Assembly: GCF_001949145.1 (NCBI RefSeq) | Contig: NW_019091450.1 | Coordinates: forward strand, 1,782,802 to 1,846,801 | Source: Acanthaster planci | Lineage: Eukaryota > Echinodermata > Asteroidea > Valvatida > Acanthasteridae | Direction of reading: 5' to 3' | Length of the DNA stretch: 64,000 nucleotides | Shown: positions 35,801-44,800 of the stretch, one piece after another | How the letters are laid out: each line of letters starts with the position of its first letter | Position numbering within the stretch: position 1 is the stretch's first letter | Translations under genes and position numbers: made by a program | Notes under the pieces: generated by a model | The model's input: only the letters and a program-made list of their open reading frames with translations | What the model was told of the DNA's origin: nothing | Database searches by the model: none

Positions 35801-36700
35801 TCAACGTTTTGAAAAGTATGCTCTGTCCGTCATCAGGAGACTGTCAGAACACACTATTCGAAACGTTGAGAACCCTCCCGGAACCACACATAGGCCCGCT
35901 CATAAAAGAGACATCCTCGCATGGCGCTACCGCAAACCCCTCTCACTAAACTTGCCACCTTCCCCATGATTTCATAATGTTGTGACACTTTGCACAGGGA
36001 CGAACAGGTTATCTCGAGGGGGTGGAAATCGATTTGTTTGTGAAAGATCTACACGATTTCGAAGGCGCAAGCGGTGTAGATACTTTCAACCAGGTGAGCC
36101 TCAAAATACACAAATGGCAGTACGGTTTGATTATGATTCCAGGATTTTCGAAGATGCTGAATCCTGATTTGAGAATTAATACCACATCAGTTTTAGTTAA
36201 TGTATTACCCGTGGTGGTCAATTTTATTCTTTGAAAGGGGGGTGCTTAACGTCACGTTGGATGACCCACCATGTTTCCCTCCAGCTACGCGACGCCACTC
36301 TTTGAATGACGGAATCCCTCACGATGAAAAGCAATTAGTTTGTTTTAATTCTGAAACTTTAACTTGATGTCTATCTAGCAACTTGTTCGTAATTTTTAGG
36401 CAAGTTGGGATGTAGTCAAATAAAATTTAAAGTAGTGACGTCGAGCCGGGCATTATGCTTTTCGAAAAGAAGGGGCCCAAAGAATGCGCCCCTTTTGACA
36501 CTATTCTCTGACTTTATTACAGTGAAGATTCGTAAGGTTCTCCGGATATGTTCTTACCAATGTCGTATTTTCCCCGACTGTAGGCCGATTCGATGAGAAA
36601 AGTTGAGATCTTCAAGCGCGACCTGATGAAACATTGCGACGTGAACCAAGACAATAAGCTCAGCAAGGCCGAAGTCCGACTGATCCTCGGCTTCCATTAG
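17725..36700 (+). CDS. SCGN: Secretagogin orthologue, isoform A (six EF-hands)
   Basis: The coding exons are 17725-17845, 31529-31602, 31734-31820, 32463-32549, 32949-33005, 33418-33495, 33892-33947, 34347-34404, 34809-34874, 35998-36093 and 36584-36700. All borders are GT-AG and all phases agree, giving 298 residues (human about 276). Six EF-hand loops start at residues 38, 83, 129, 173, 227 and 279. Loops 3, 4 and 6 carry good ligand patterns (DKNKSGYITKQE, DKNNDGHLSLTE, DVNQDNKLSKAE). Loop 1 ends in Gly and loop 5 (DKGRTGYLEGVE) is partly degenerate. The C-terminal MKHCDVNQDNKLSKAEVRLI and GRTGYLEGVEIDLFVKDL segments resemble secretagogin more than calbindin or calretinin. Secretagogin is a cytosolic calcium sensor of neuroendocrine and neuronal cells that binds SNARE and trafficking partners; that role here is by homology. 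Confidence 0.92.
18491..19195 (+). mobile_element. Non-LTR retrotransposon fragment (endonuclease end to RT start)
   Basis: Across several frames the translation shows the region between endonuclease and reverse transcriptase of a LINE. Recognisable pieces are NEKIEKREHFFGTL, VDEAHANFLN, KEGIYNSIREKN, then a long intact piece with WELINSLLGRTKVKQNPSYY, and ANAFNDYFINIGKKIASELP. The NDYF.NIG motif is typical of LINE ORF2 proteins of Jockey/CR1-type groups. Stop codons and frameshifts before 18950 show it is dead. It ends abruptly at about 19200 where the 21-bp repeat element begins. A shorter copy is at 59406-59705. Confidence 0.75.
19200..19720 (+). repeat. 21-bp GATCGATC tandem array with unique leader
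   Basis: About 14 units of 21 bp (ACGATCGATCGATGTAGGGGA and variants) run from 19418 to about 19715. The leader at 19200-19417 contains degenerate TCATCGCTCTTT repeats and the segment GTGTGCTGGTGGGCTATGG, found again in reverse at about 58800. The unit length is a multiple of three, so frames stay open on both strands (ERSIDVG repeats on plus, DRSPTSI on minus); I take this as structural rather than coding. Confidence 0.9.
20847..20854. promoter_or_regulatory. Perfect CRE palindrome TGACGTCA
   Basis: Exact TGACGTCA in the first intron of SCGN isoform A, one of three in the gene's long first introns. CREB/ATF binding is inferred from the motif. Confidence 0.4.
21090..21430. promoter_or_regulatory. 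Candidate intronic enhancer of SCGN
   Basis: A non-repetitive block of the SCGN first intron that stands out from the AT-rich surroundings. It carries clustered factor-like words: ATGCTAAT (octamer-like), TTTATTG, TCAATGACGTT and several ATTAA cores. There is no open frame. The call is inference from composition and motif density. Confidence 0.2.
22350..22357. promoter_or_regulatory. Perfect CRE palindrome TGACGTCA
   Basis: Exact TGACGTCA in SCGN intron 1A, within a relatively GC-rich stretch (22080-22400). Confidence 0.4.
22801..23250 (-). CDS. Unrecognised antisense open reading frame, possibly an exon
   Basis: A 149-codon open frame lies inside the SCGN first intron on the opposite strand. 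Its middle part (CYGDACTHALRRIGSDG, then a long amphipathic stretch with LILAQLLSGQHNIPDVSRQF) has a balanced amino-acid composition unlike a chance AT-rich frame. A possible acceptor (GCATTTCAG) precedes the Cys-containing part at 23189. I recognise no domain and no signal peptide. It may equally be chance. Confidence 0.2.
   Translation of the reverse strand: MIIFIEQNSTSISPTSSGISECYGDACTHALRRIGSDGPEDETLSRAVHELILAQLLSGQHNIPDVSRQFLAAKKAFLMSNLLTPRSFISFSYFDSLGLQAATLITSCSVEAQREANSTHEMKWRCLAVDVKSSMHGSALSIYFNLFSV
23590..23835 (-). mobile_element. MITE copy 1 (AAAGGCGCCTTTCCATAT end)
   Basis: Starts TAAAGGCGCCTTTCCATAT and matches the reverse complement of 30059-30266 along most of its length (shared words include AAACGC, CGCATCGTGTACGCAACGCA and GAAGTGAAACGC). 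Its far end has been expanded by an (ACCAAA)-rich microsatellite at 23752-23800. No coding capacity. Confidence 0.7.
23752..23805 (+). repeat. ACCAAA/ACCAAATC microsatellite
   Basis: Short imperfect repeats of CCAAA-type units inside the right part of the MITE copy. Confidence 0.75.
25594..25723 (+). CDS. SCGN: SCGN exon 1B
   Basis: The exon has 43 codons plus one base, ending AAC A|GTAAGTC. It encodes the helix and first ligands of EF-hand 1 (KFAEIWQHYDSN). GC content is raised relative to the surrounding intron, which supports coding. Confidence 0.85.
25594..36700 (+). CDS. SCGN: Secretagogin isoform B (alternative first exon)
   Basis: A second first coding exon, 25594-25723, opens in a good start context (aacagcATGG) and ends with a consensus GTAAGT in phase 1, the same phase as exon 1A. 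It can therefore replace exon 1A before exon 2 at 31529. The isoform would have 301 residues. Its N-terminus (MAAGTRRMSYYDNFLRKYPS) aligns with exon 1A around the shared (S)Y..NFL.KYP and KF.EI..HYD.N positions, so the two exons look like a duplicated pair. Joining to exon 2 gives EF loop 1 as DSNNSGYIDDEG. Usage of each promoter is inferred; no transcript evidence is available here. Confidence 0.85.
27190..27590 (-). mobile_element. Inverted-repeat element containing a tRNA-like sequence
   Basis: Arms at 27230-27305 and 27503-27580 are about 75-bp inverted repeats sharing TATTAATAAACACTG, GAGAGCTTG and ACAAGCTTACTCGGGTG. Outside and inside lie direct copies of TATAACGGGTTTTGCCC (27200 and 27457). 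Between the arms, on the minus strand, a tRNA-like segment is present. The whole unit looks like a SINE or MITE composite. Confidence 0.65.
27293..27366 (-). other. tRNA-like sequence with A and B boxes
   Basis: Read on the minus strand, GCTCGGTGGTCGAGTGGTTAA holds an A-box-like TGGTCGAGTGG, and GAGTTCGAGTCTC is a good B box. The anticodon arm does not pair well and the acceptor arms are imperfect, so it is a tRNA-derived relic, not a functional tRNA. Confidence 0.55.
27588..28030 (+). repeat. 18-bp minisatellite (CTACTCTCTGACCAACRG)
   Basis: About 24 units of 17-18 bp alternate AACAG and AACGG endings. A frame through it reads (S)LTNSY repeats, which follows from the 18-bp period. A smaller cluster of the same unit lies at 28671-28742. 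Confidence 0.93.
28671..28742 (+). repeat. Outlying cluster of the 18-bp minisatellite
   Basis: Four diverged units (CTCTGACCAACAG type) lie 640 bases beyond the main array. Confidence 0.75.
29008..29042 (+). repeat. (AAT)n microsatellite
   Basis: An uninterrupted run of TAA units within an AT-rich part of the SCGN intron. Confidence 0.85.
29763..29770. promoter_or_regulatory. Perfect CRE palindrome TGACGTCA
   Basis: Exact TGACGTCA in the intron between SCGN exon 1B and exon 2. Confidence 0.4.
30059..30266 (+). mobile_element. MITE copy 2 with terminal inverted repeats
   Basis: Begins TAAAGGTGCCTTTCCATATG and ends ATATGGAAAGGCGCTTCTA, giving inverted ends of about 17 bases around 208 bp of non-coding sequence. 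It is the inverted counterpart of 23590-23835. The superfamily is unknown. Confidence 0.75.
31529..31602 (+). CDS. SCGN: SCGN exon 2 (completes EF-hand 1)
   Basis: The acceptor GGATACAG precedes AT AGC GGC, which completes the split codon (Asp after exon 1A, Asn after 1B). It encodes SGYIDDEGLDKFFRDLLM. Loop position 12, normally Glu, is Gly (GGA), with Glu one residue earlier. The donor is TCG|GTGAGT, phase 0. Confidence 0.88.
31734..31820 (+). CDS. SCGN: SCGN exon 3 (EF-hand 2)
   Basis: Twenty-nine codons lie between ACAACAG and GTAGGT, phase 0. They encode ITPELVEDLKECFMESYDD then AKDGRIAITE. Loop D83-E94 has Ala at position 3, while Asp5, Gly6, Ile8 and Glu12 are kept. The AKDGRI core resembles the ASKDGRI core of vertebrate secretagogin EF2. 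Confidence 0.9.
32463..32549 (+). CDS. SCGN: SCGN exon 4 (EF2-EF3 linker)
   Basis: Twenty-nine codons lie between TTTGCCCAG and GTGAGT, phase 0. They encode LANILPTDENFILLFR then a segment ending SSVELM. The L..ILP..ENF...FR motif is diagnostic of the calbindin/calretinin/secretagogin family. Confidence 0.9.
32949..33005 (+). CDS. SCGN: SCGN exon 5 (EF-hand 3)
   Basis: Nineteen codons lie between CCTTTCAG and GTAGGT. They encode LWKKYDKNKSGYITKQELG, a fully canonical EF loop (Asp1, Asn3, Ser5, Gly6, Ile8, Glu12). Confidence 0.9.
33418..33495 (+). CDS. SCGN: SCGN exon 6 (EF3-EF4 linker)
   Basis: Twenty-six codons lie between TCTCATAG and GTAAGT. They encode AFIKDLLAHHDKRVSDTKIE then EYVQGM, matching the helix after EF3 and the helix leading to EF4 in secretagogin (F..DL..HH and KLEEY-like motifs). 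Confidence 0.9.
33892..33947 (+). CDS. SCGN: SCGN exon 7 (EF-hand 4)
   Basis: The acceptor GATTGTGCAG precedes 18 codons plus two bases, then GTGAGT. It encodes LKIFDKNNDGHLSLTEMA, a canonical loop (Asp1, Asn3, Asp5, Gly6, Leu8, Glu12). The split codon AA|A is completed in exon 8. Confidence 0.9.
34347..34404 (+). CDS. SCGN: SCGN exon 8
   Basis: Enters in phase 2 after TTACCACAG and encodes LLSIKPEENFLITSSKLAK before GTAAGT. The LL.....ENFL motif matches the post-EF4 linker of the family. Confidence 0.88.
34809..34874 (+). CDS. SCGN: SCGN exon 9 (start of EF-hand 5)
   Basis: Twenty-two codons lie between ATATTTACAG and GTAAAG. They encode FEDMSERERLQLMNEIFDHY then DK, the first helix and the first loop residues of EF5. 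Confidence 0.88.
35726..35946. mobile_element. Hairpin MITE in SCGN intron 9
   Basis: Arms 35727-35812 and 35861-35945 are inverted repeats sharing GGTTTGCGGTAGCGCCATGC, ATGTGTGGTTC and TCAACGTTT, around a loop of about 48 bases. The minus strand of the loop reads CTGATGACGGACAGAGC followed by (C)AAAACG, resembling a decayed hammerhead ribozyme core such as those carried by some retroelements. No coding capacity. It lies about 50 bases before exon 10. Confidence 0.75.
35998..36093 (+). CDS. SCGN: SCGN exon 10 (rest of EF-hand 5)
   Basis: Thirty-two codons lie between TTTGCACAG and GTGAGC. They encode GRTGYLEGVEIDLFVKDLHD then FEGASGVDTFNQ. The loop has Gly at position 3 and Thr at 5, so calcium binding may be weakened, as in human secretagogin EF5 (DVSKTGALEGPE). 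An inverted-repeat element ends about 50 bp before this exon. Confidence 0.9.
36584..36700 (+). CDS. SCGN: SCGN exon 11 (EF-hand 6, stop)
   Basis: Thirty-eight codons plus TAG (36698-36700) follow CCCGACTGTAG. It encodes KRDLMKHCDVNQDNKLSKAE then VRLILGFH. Loop ligands Asp1, Asn3, Asp5, Ser9 and Glu12 are kept; position 6 is Asn instead of Gly. A retained sixth site separates secretagogin from calretinin and calbindin, whose sixth loop is degenerate. Confidence 0.92.
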   Translation, partial: ADSMRKVEIFKRDLMKHCDVNQDNKLSKAEVRLILGFH

Positions 36701-37440
36701 CCTCCAAGGGAAAAAAGATGAACTACATAATATTTCAGCTTTCACTAACTTTCTCCATTCTTGTTGCTTTTGGGAAAAATCTGAAGAGTATGACGGCCAT
36801 TAAGTTCTGACTTAAATTGAATTTTACAGAAATTTTAGCTCCAGACCTAGGCATATTTGGTGGTTAAATTTCCAAACTTTTATTTCTTTAGTATGCCGTG
36901 CCTGGAAATTTCTATAATTATATAGAAATTCTGTCGCTTATAAATTTGTACTTATAAGCATAATCATGTTGAGAGCAGTACTAATGAAAAAGACTGAAAA
37001 ACAATGTATCCAGCAAGTATATCTTTACTGACTCAAATTTTAATCAGGACTTCAAGGCCCCGCATCATTCCCAACGTTCTTTTGACGTTGGAACAAATTA
37101 TTAAAAAGCGTCAGTTCAATGGAAGGTGTAGGGAAAGCGCGGAGTAACATATTTGCTGGCCAAATATCACCGATTACTGTTTGTCGATTACCACCATAAT
37201 CAGTTATCGGAGTCTACTCTGACAACCCTTCTGTGCTGATTATTATCGCTGATTGGGGTTTGGTCTCTCTGGTGTCATATCGTGCCTTGGTGTCGCGATT
37301 TAAGATGTACTTCACATGAAGTGAACGTGATGCACACAAGTTTCATTATTTATCAGCCAGAAAAGTCTCGTATCCTTTAACTGTATTATTCTAAGTGTTT
37401 CTCAGTGTCCTCCATGTAAAAGAATAAACAATAGTAAGGC
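36701..37440 (+). other. SCGN: SCGN 3' UTR with AATAAA at 37423-37428
   Basis: An AT-rich, non-coding stretch follows the SCGN stop. The first canonical poly(A) hexamer downstream, AATAAA, is at 37423-37428 (aaagaataaacaatag). Cleavage probably falls 10-30 bases later. The end is inferred from this signal only. Confidence 0.5.
37423..37428 (+). terminator. Candidate poly(A) signal of SCGN
   Basis: AATAAA about 720 bases after the SCGN stop codon, on the coding strand and before the 155-bp satellite. No other clear hexamer is seen between the stop and this site. Confidence 0.45.
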
Positions 37441-37789
37441 TGTTGATGACATTCCTTATCGTAATATTATAATGATTTGTTGGAATTCTTAATTGTCTAA
37501 AGTTTGTAAATGGCACTGCGTGCCACTGTATCTCTAAGCATGATCACCGCGAGACTTACGATTTTATGGTATTCATGAATGTGTCGATGTGCTTTAGTAT
37601 ACAGCTACGTGATATGGGCCAAATGTAAAAAACGTCTGAAACTACTGAAAACGTCTCCGTACACAGTTGAACATTTCTGTTGGGATGGTTTCAGTAAGTC
37701 TTCATCAAATTGTTTCTTATGTTAAAAGTACTACTGCAGCATTGCAACACAAATTTTTAAATCACATTTTGCACCCATTTTAATTTAAT

Positions 37790-38250
37790 TTATTATTATT
37801 TCGTTAATTATAATTTGAGTTATAGGTTAGATAATGCCAATCGAAGGAACTCGCATTGACTTCAATATTTTGCGTTTAACAAGGCGGTTTGGACTTGAGC
37901 GGAGAGAGTAAAGTTTAGCATTTGTGACTTTTTCGTAATTTAATTTATTATTATTTCGTTAATTATAATTTGAGTTATAGGTTAGATAATGCCAATCGAA
38001 GGAACTCGCATTGACTTCAATATTTTGCGTTTAACAAGGCGGTTTGGACTTGAGCGGAGAGAGTAAAGTTTAGCATTTGTGACTTTTTCGTAATTTCATT
38101 TATTATTATTTCGTTAATTATAATTCGAGTTATAGGTTAGATATTGCCAATCGAAGGAACTTGCATTGACTTCAATATTTTGCATTTAACATGGCGATTT
38201 GGACTTGAGCGGAGAGAGTAAATTTTAGCATTTGTGACTTTTTCGTAATG
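37790..38250. repeat. 155-bp satellite, three tandem copies
   Basis: GTTAGATAAT (GTTAGATATT in the third copy) occurs at 37826, 37981 and 38136, exactly 155 apart, and the intervening sequence is nearly identical (CCAATCGAAGGAACT, GACTTGAGCGGAGAGAGTAAA). The third copy carries several substitutions. The array lies beside the second gap. Confidence 0.95.
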
Positions 38251-38327
38251 CAACAACTTTATTTCTACATACAATGCAGCAAACAGTGTATGCGTAAAGG
38301 ATCAATTTAAGCTTCATTTTTTAGTAA

Positions 38328-38853
38328 NNNNNNNNNNNNNNNNNNNNNNNNNNNNNNNNNNNNNNNNNNNNNNNNNNNNNNNNNNNNNNNNNNNNNNNNN
38401 NNNNNNNNNNNNNNNNNNNNNNNNNNNNNNNNNNNNNNNNNNNNNNNNNNNNNNNNNNNNNNNNNNNNNNNNNNNNNNNNNNNNNNNNNNNNNNNNNNNN
38501 NNNNNNNNNNNNNNNNNNNNNNNNNNNNNNNNNNNNNNNNNNNNNNNNNNNNNNNNNNNNNNNNNNNNNNNNNNNNNNNNNNNNNNNNNNNNNNNNNNNN
38601 NNNNNNNNNNNNNNNNNNNNNNNNNNNNNNNNNNNNNNNNNNNNNNNNNNNNNNNNNNNNNNNNNNNNNNNNNNNNNNNNNNNNNNNNNNNNNNNNNNNN
38701 NNNNNNNNNNNNNNNNNNNNNNNNNNNNNNNNNNNNNNNNNNNNNNNNNNNNNNNNNNNNNNNNNNNNNNNNNNNNNNNNNNNNNNNNNNNNNNNNNNNN
38801 NNNNNNNNNNNNNNNNNNNNNNNNNNNNNNNNNNNNNNNNNNNNNNNNNNNNN
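38328..38853. other. Assembly gap (526 N)
   Basis: A run of Ns. Both edges carry GCTTCATTTTTT (38311 and 38856), suggesting a repeat lies within or across the gap. Confidence 0.99.
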
Positions 38854-41800
38854 ATGCTTCATTTTTTGAATTATACAATTAAAATTTAATTCTGGGCAAC
38901 ATGCTTAAGCCTTTTCCCGTAAATTCACATATCATTTTTCATGTTCTATAGCAAAGTTTACCGACCTCAAATGAATCGCTATCAATTGTGATAAACCATG
39001 CGAGTGTCAGTTTGAAACAAACTGGAAGTGGGCGGCACTTTTTAAATGTGAATGGGCTTGAATGACCTTACTGTTTTGTAAACAGCTATCGCTTTGATCT
39101 TTAAGATTCATGAATATTGTGTCAATAAAAGATCGTGTCTTTAACTGCTCGATTCGTGCACAAAGAATGTGTAACAATGCTGTATATTTGTTATTTGCAT
39201 AAACGCCGGTTCATACTACAGGAGAATGTGAAAGGGGGGCTAATTTGACGATATTAAAGATAGCCAAATTTCGCTCCAGCGCAAAGATTTGATCTGACAT
39301 CATGAATTCGTCTTGTGTTCGCTTTCGTTCCAAGTATGAACCGGCCTTAAGGCTGCATCTCAATAACGATCAGTCTACAAGACAATTTGTGTCTATTCCC
39401 TTTTAGCTGCGTTTGCAAAGCCCACGCACAAAAAGGAATAAATTACCCAAAAGTTGTTTTCTCTATTTTTAATGTGCTGAACTTCCAAAATATGTGCGGA
39501 ACTTCCTCTAAATCTGTGATAAATACTCCTTTCAGAGAAAATCCGGTTAGACTATTGCTTGGACGCAGACTTGTTTATTGGAGTTTCCAGCACGCAGTTT
39601 CCACTCAGCCGGACTTGGGAAGTAAATCGTTGGGATGCTGGGGCTGTTAACCAAACTTCACCATCCTCGCTTCGTGCGCATGCAGCCAGCGTCACTGGAG
39701 ATACTCGGTGTCGCCAGAAAGGTAGTTAGTTTCCGAGAACTGAACTTCACACAGACACCAGTGAGCCCCCTGGACAATACCACAGAGAGCGAGACATGAC
39801 AAGGCAGAACGAGGAAGGAGCGAATGTAAGGGAGGCCTGTCACCGGTCATGTCTGTTCCTTGCTCTGAAATAAGTCCTTGAAAAGACGAAACTTGATTAG
39901 GGTTTGTTGTTGACGGAAGAGGAGAGAAGAAGACCCTGTTTATTTCGATCACCCAAACCATTTATTTCAACCGTCGGCAAATACAATATGGCTTCACTCT
40001 GTTTCATGCTTCCGGGATATATGTACCTGTATACAGCTCTTCCCTGTTCTGCTAATGTGATTTATCGACAGTCATTCGTGATTTTAGCTCTCTGTCTGGG
40101 TTGGACTTTGTTAAAAGCCCAACTGCCGGAGGCTGTTATTCGGCCACAAGAAACTATATAGGCCTATTAATTGAGAGCGAGTATGAGGGGGATCGGACCA
40201 AATCAATCAGGTGGAAGAAAACAACTTTCATTTTTGATAGTTTGTACGGAAAGATACATTTCTTAAGATGGCGACCACCTGGTGGCTACATCATCTGTGG
40301 ATGCGACTGGTGGAAACGAGTCGGGGGGAAAACGACCTCAATTATTCCACGTGTAGCACGATCCTGTTACTCACCCGGAGGGAAGCAAAACGTGTACGAA
40401 ACATGAAACAATAACATCCCCGTTCAGCCTTCGAGGACCTTGATCTGGCCGGCGTAAAAATGTGGTCCCTAAAAACTCGATTACATGTATAAATACATGT
40501 ATAAGATATAACCCTTCGATATTCCTCAACAGAATATTGATGTGCATGATTTCACTCAGGGCAAACATTGACGAGATAATGTCGGTGAATTCTTATGGAT
40601 TGAACCCATCAGGATATTGACTGACCTTCGAGTTCATTTTTTCCCGGACAATCCCTCGACATAGTAACATGGCGTGCGATCCGTATTAAAATAATCTTGA
40701 ATGTCAGGGACATTATCTTTCACTTCCCCCCTTTTCCATTGTCTTTTACCTTAAATCCATTTTTTTCAAGGGGACCCCGAGGGATCTATTTCTATTCCCG
40801 CCTTTTCTCTGTACTTTAGAACGAGAGCCATTCCGAAATCTCAGCACCAAGACATTTTCCACTGAGTGGCGCCGGAGACACAACTCGTGTTCTGTAATTC
40901 TATTTCTCGCAGGCAAATGACATTAATTGGCTCGACAGCCAGAAAATCGAGTCTTGCATTCGGGTGTGCGCCGGGGAGAACACGTCGGCTATACCCCGCC
41001 GGCGAGGCAGGTGTTAATCCATCGCTCGTCTTATCCACGCGTTACCTCTCCCCAAGGTCACACACCCGATTATCAAACTTCTTCAAATATAGCTCTCTCT
41101 CTTTCTTTCTCTCTCAAAAAGATCTGCAGTGTTCTGTAATAAATGCCACATCGATTTGTAGGGGGCCAATGCGGCCTGGGCCTGCGGCTCAAGTTTTTAT
41201 CTCCTTTTCGACGGGTTTCATCGTTTCAGCGGTTTGCAGATATGCAGACGCCAGCATGCGGATGTGACCCGCGGGCTCTTGTCGAGATGTCTTGAGCACC
41301 CGTGAAACTCAATCCGGACCCGCTCGGAAAATCCGTCGATAATGAAGTCGTTAATAAAGCTGCATAATTTGGTGCTTTTGCCGTGGAATTTAGAACTGCA
41401 CTCTGTGCTCACGCATAGGCATATAAGAGGAAATTAGACTGAACTGCACGGACTTAATTGCTGCATCCATCGTAATTGCTCTGAGCAATGTCCGCCAGGG
41501 GTTACCAATGTTCGCAGTATTTCACTTAATCGTGATCAAGAAGCTGCCTGAAACACAGCTGGATGTAGACGAGCACTACTCGAAGAGCTTCTCATTCGGA
41601 TGGGGAAAATAAGATTGGATTCTTAAGCACTGCTTAAAACAGAATATCTGCATCGAGATGACTTGGCTTAAACGATGATTTTAGTTTAGAAACTGTACTG
41701 TGCTGAGGAGTGATAACATTATTGGCTTATTCACTGGCTCTGACTTTTGTCCAATTCCTCGGCAAATAAGGTGGATTCCGTAAAGGTCTGTGTCTTTAAA

Positions 41801-44800
41801 GCACTCCTCTCCCGTCCCAGGGGAAGGCCTACTAATAATCCTCGCTAATGTTTCGCATTCTCTTTTATTACAATCGATCACCCCGCCAGAGGCCATTTTC
41901 GGGAAACAGATATCGGGAATGTAAATTTGCTGTGACGCCTTCAAAGCCAATATACCTGTATAAAAATGGGGGGGGGGGGACAACTCATCGCTTCGCCGAA
42001 CCCCGCCCACTCGGCCTTTCAGGGGATGACAGATTCAGTGCCAACTGTTTGTGAGTGAAATCCTTCCTCCAGACCTGCTGACAGCCAGGACATAAAACAC
42101 CCAGCCAACGAAAGGTTTGGGTATTCACGACAGGGAGCTTCTCAGAATTGCAGTCTAAGACCAGAGATTTACTACTATGCAAACGTCCAAGATTATACCC
42201 AGGGCAAGCCATGCCTTAGCCCCACCCGTTGGGTTGTAGCACAACTACGCAACGTGCTGTCCGAACATCCTCGTAATTTTGTTCTGAAAGCCTCTGGTTG
42301 CCCTTTCGATTTATGGAACGGTATCCTTATTTATAATGCATCAGAGTCGTGCACAAGATTATAAGGATCACAAAGTATTGTAAAAAATATTTTATAAGGA
42401 AAATCGATAGTACCAAATTTAAGGCACAATTGCATTCCTTATAATGCTACTTTCATTTACTGGAATCTAATACAGCTACCAAAAGGCGACAGGAATAGAT
42501 ATAAAACTTAATAAAATAAACTTCATAGGTTGGGGTTTATTTAAAAACCTAAACCGACCTTTCTTTTTCTGTACACACTCTTTGTTTGTACGCAGTTGTT
42601 CCCTCAGCTCACTGATTATAAAAATGTCTCGGGCTGAATTGATTACATTGGTCATCGTCCCCAGGGCGCATACCGATCCAGCCTGAGCAGACCTTGAACT
42701 AATAACGGCACTCGGAGCTTTTCTCTTCCATCATTTTCGCTCGTGTGATTTGCAGAGGGACGGACAGCTGTCCTTTTCCGGGATGCGGCAATAAACTGGA
42801 AAGAAAATTTTGCCTTTTGTGCTCATCTGGGCAAATCCGTCGGCAATGAACAGGGCCTTCCGCCATGATGACATTAAGAGCCGTCGGCGTGACTGCTCTG
42901 TGTGAGATGCGCGAGCCAATGGCAGGCTTCCTCCGCAATCTCACAAAGTTGGGCAAATTTTCTGGCACAAATAAATGCCAAATCGTTTCAGTTATTCATA
43001 TCATTATTTACTGATCTGAGTTGAACACCCTTCATTGTCTCTTTGACATCGAGAGGCAATTAGTTGAACGTAACGATTCCCTTTAAAAATTCTGTTCAAC
43101 CTGCAATGAGGTTAGACAAGGCTTGTTAGGCCTCGGCATGTAGGAGCAAGACGAAATGTACACTTCAGGATTTGTGAAGATATCGTGAATCACTCTCGCA
43201 ATTCTCACATGGTAAAGATTATTTTGTGAGTCTGGAAGATTATGTCTTCGTTCGGCGCCTTCATATACAGTAATATGTACGTTTCGACACAGTGACCAGG
43301 CTATTTCCTGACTCATGAGGGCGCTATAGCTAAAACGTCAGCGTACAGAAAGATAGGAAAAACGACGGAGAGAAACCAGTCCCACTGATTATTTTTCATT
43401 CGGATGGCAAAAGTGCAGCATACCTGACAATCAAAGCCTATGCTAGGGTTAAGAAAACTTCCTGGCTCCAAGACTACTTACAGTTTTATTGTACCATAAC
43501 AACAGCTCCCCCGCGTGTTGATCGGGATCATAGTATTCGTTGTCGCTCGAAATGAAAGCAAAACGCCACAAAGTCACAACGACAATATTTAGCCAGAGCT
43601 GTCATAAGGACCTCAGAGAACCGATCCAGTACTACTCTAGGCATGAACAAATACACTCATAACATTTCTAGCCAAAAATAGCACAGGCTGTTGAATCCAA
43701 TCCAATCGGGAAACCACTAAAAAAAAACCATAGCAGCTCAGCTCAACTATTCCTAAGGCCCGATCGGATTTCATATTTTTCTTCAGGACAAGCAGTCGTC
43801 AGTCATCTCAGGAAGTATAATGTGCAATAAGCAGTGTGTTGTATCACCATCTCTAGAGCACCGTTGAAGTATAAAAAACAACCGATGATGACTCTGGCGC
43901 GGTAACCGAATTATGCAACGGTTGTTTTCTGGTCACGTTCGAGCCGTGCAGCCACGCCGTTAACTGTGATCCTGGCTGAAGATGAAATTTCTCGGTTGCC
44001 GAGACAACTTCCTGATCTGGAGTTCAAATGGGAAGTCTGGAGGCTTGTTCGAATGGCATCTCGCTCCTCTAGCCTGATCGCTGTGTTATTTGACCTTCTT
44101 GTCTCCTTCTAGCTTGCAAGTTTTAAGCTCCTTCGGATGTTTCCATAAAGCCGAAGAATCCTTTTAACTGTGCAAAACCGCCTTTCAGGCCTTATACGTG
44201 TACATGTAAAATTGGCAAAGTACCTCCCATAACAAGAACTCTTCGGAAAAATTAAAAGTAATTCTGCATTGATGAACAAGAATAAATATATGGATCTCAA
44301 AAACAAAGAACCAAGTCTTGCACGGGAAACAAAACACTTGACGCGGGTAAGGATACAGCACAAGGTCCACAAACAAAATGCAGTCGGAGCGACAATTTCA
44401 AGGCATCTTCACCGATCAGGCTCGGTCGCCAGTAACAAGACGATTCCTACGCCTGACGACCTGACCCTGGGACTGTTTTCAGTGACGGCTGAGCAGTTTC
44501 GGATCAGGGCAAATTTGTGATGCCTCATATCTTGAAGAAGTTATAAGAAATGAACCTGGAAGAGGCTGAAGGAGAGCTTTTTTTTAATAAAAAAACGAGG
44601 AAGAAAAGAACGGGAACTTTTCGGTGACAATGATGTAACTGTTGAAAGACAGAGACGCATTAGCGATGGGAGAGGAGGCGTTACACGAAATTGTTAAGTC
44701 AAGCCGCAAACCTTACCCCCCCCGGCAAAAAAAAAGCAAACCTCTGCTCTGCCTCGGAGATGACTTCGTCTCTTGTTCTACAATAATTTGAACTTCTGAA

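Noticed and set aside
38314-38878. Open frames of about 180 codons
   Set aside because: They consist almost entirely of the second N gap.
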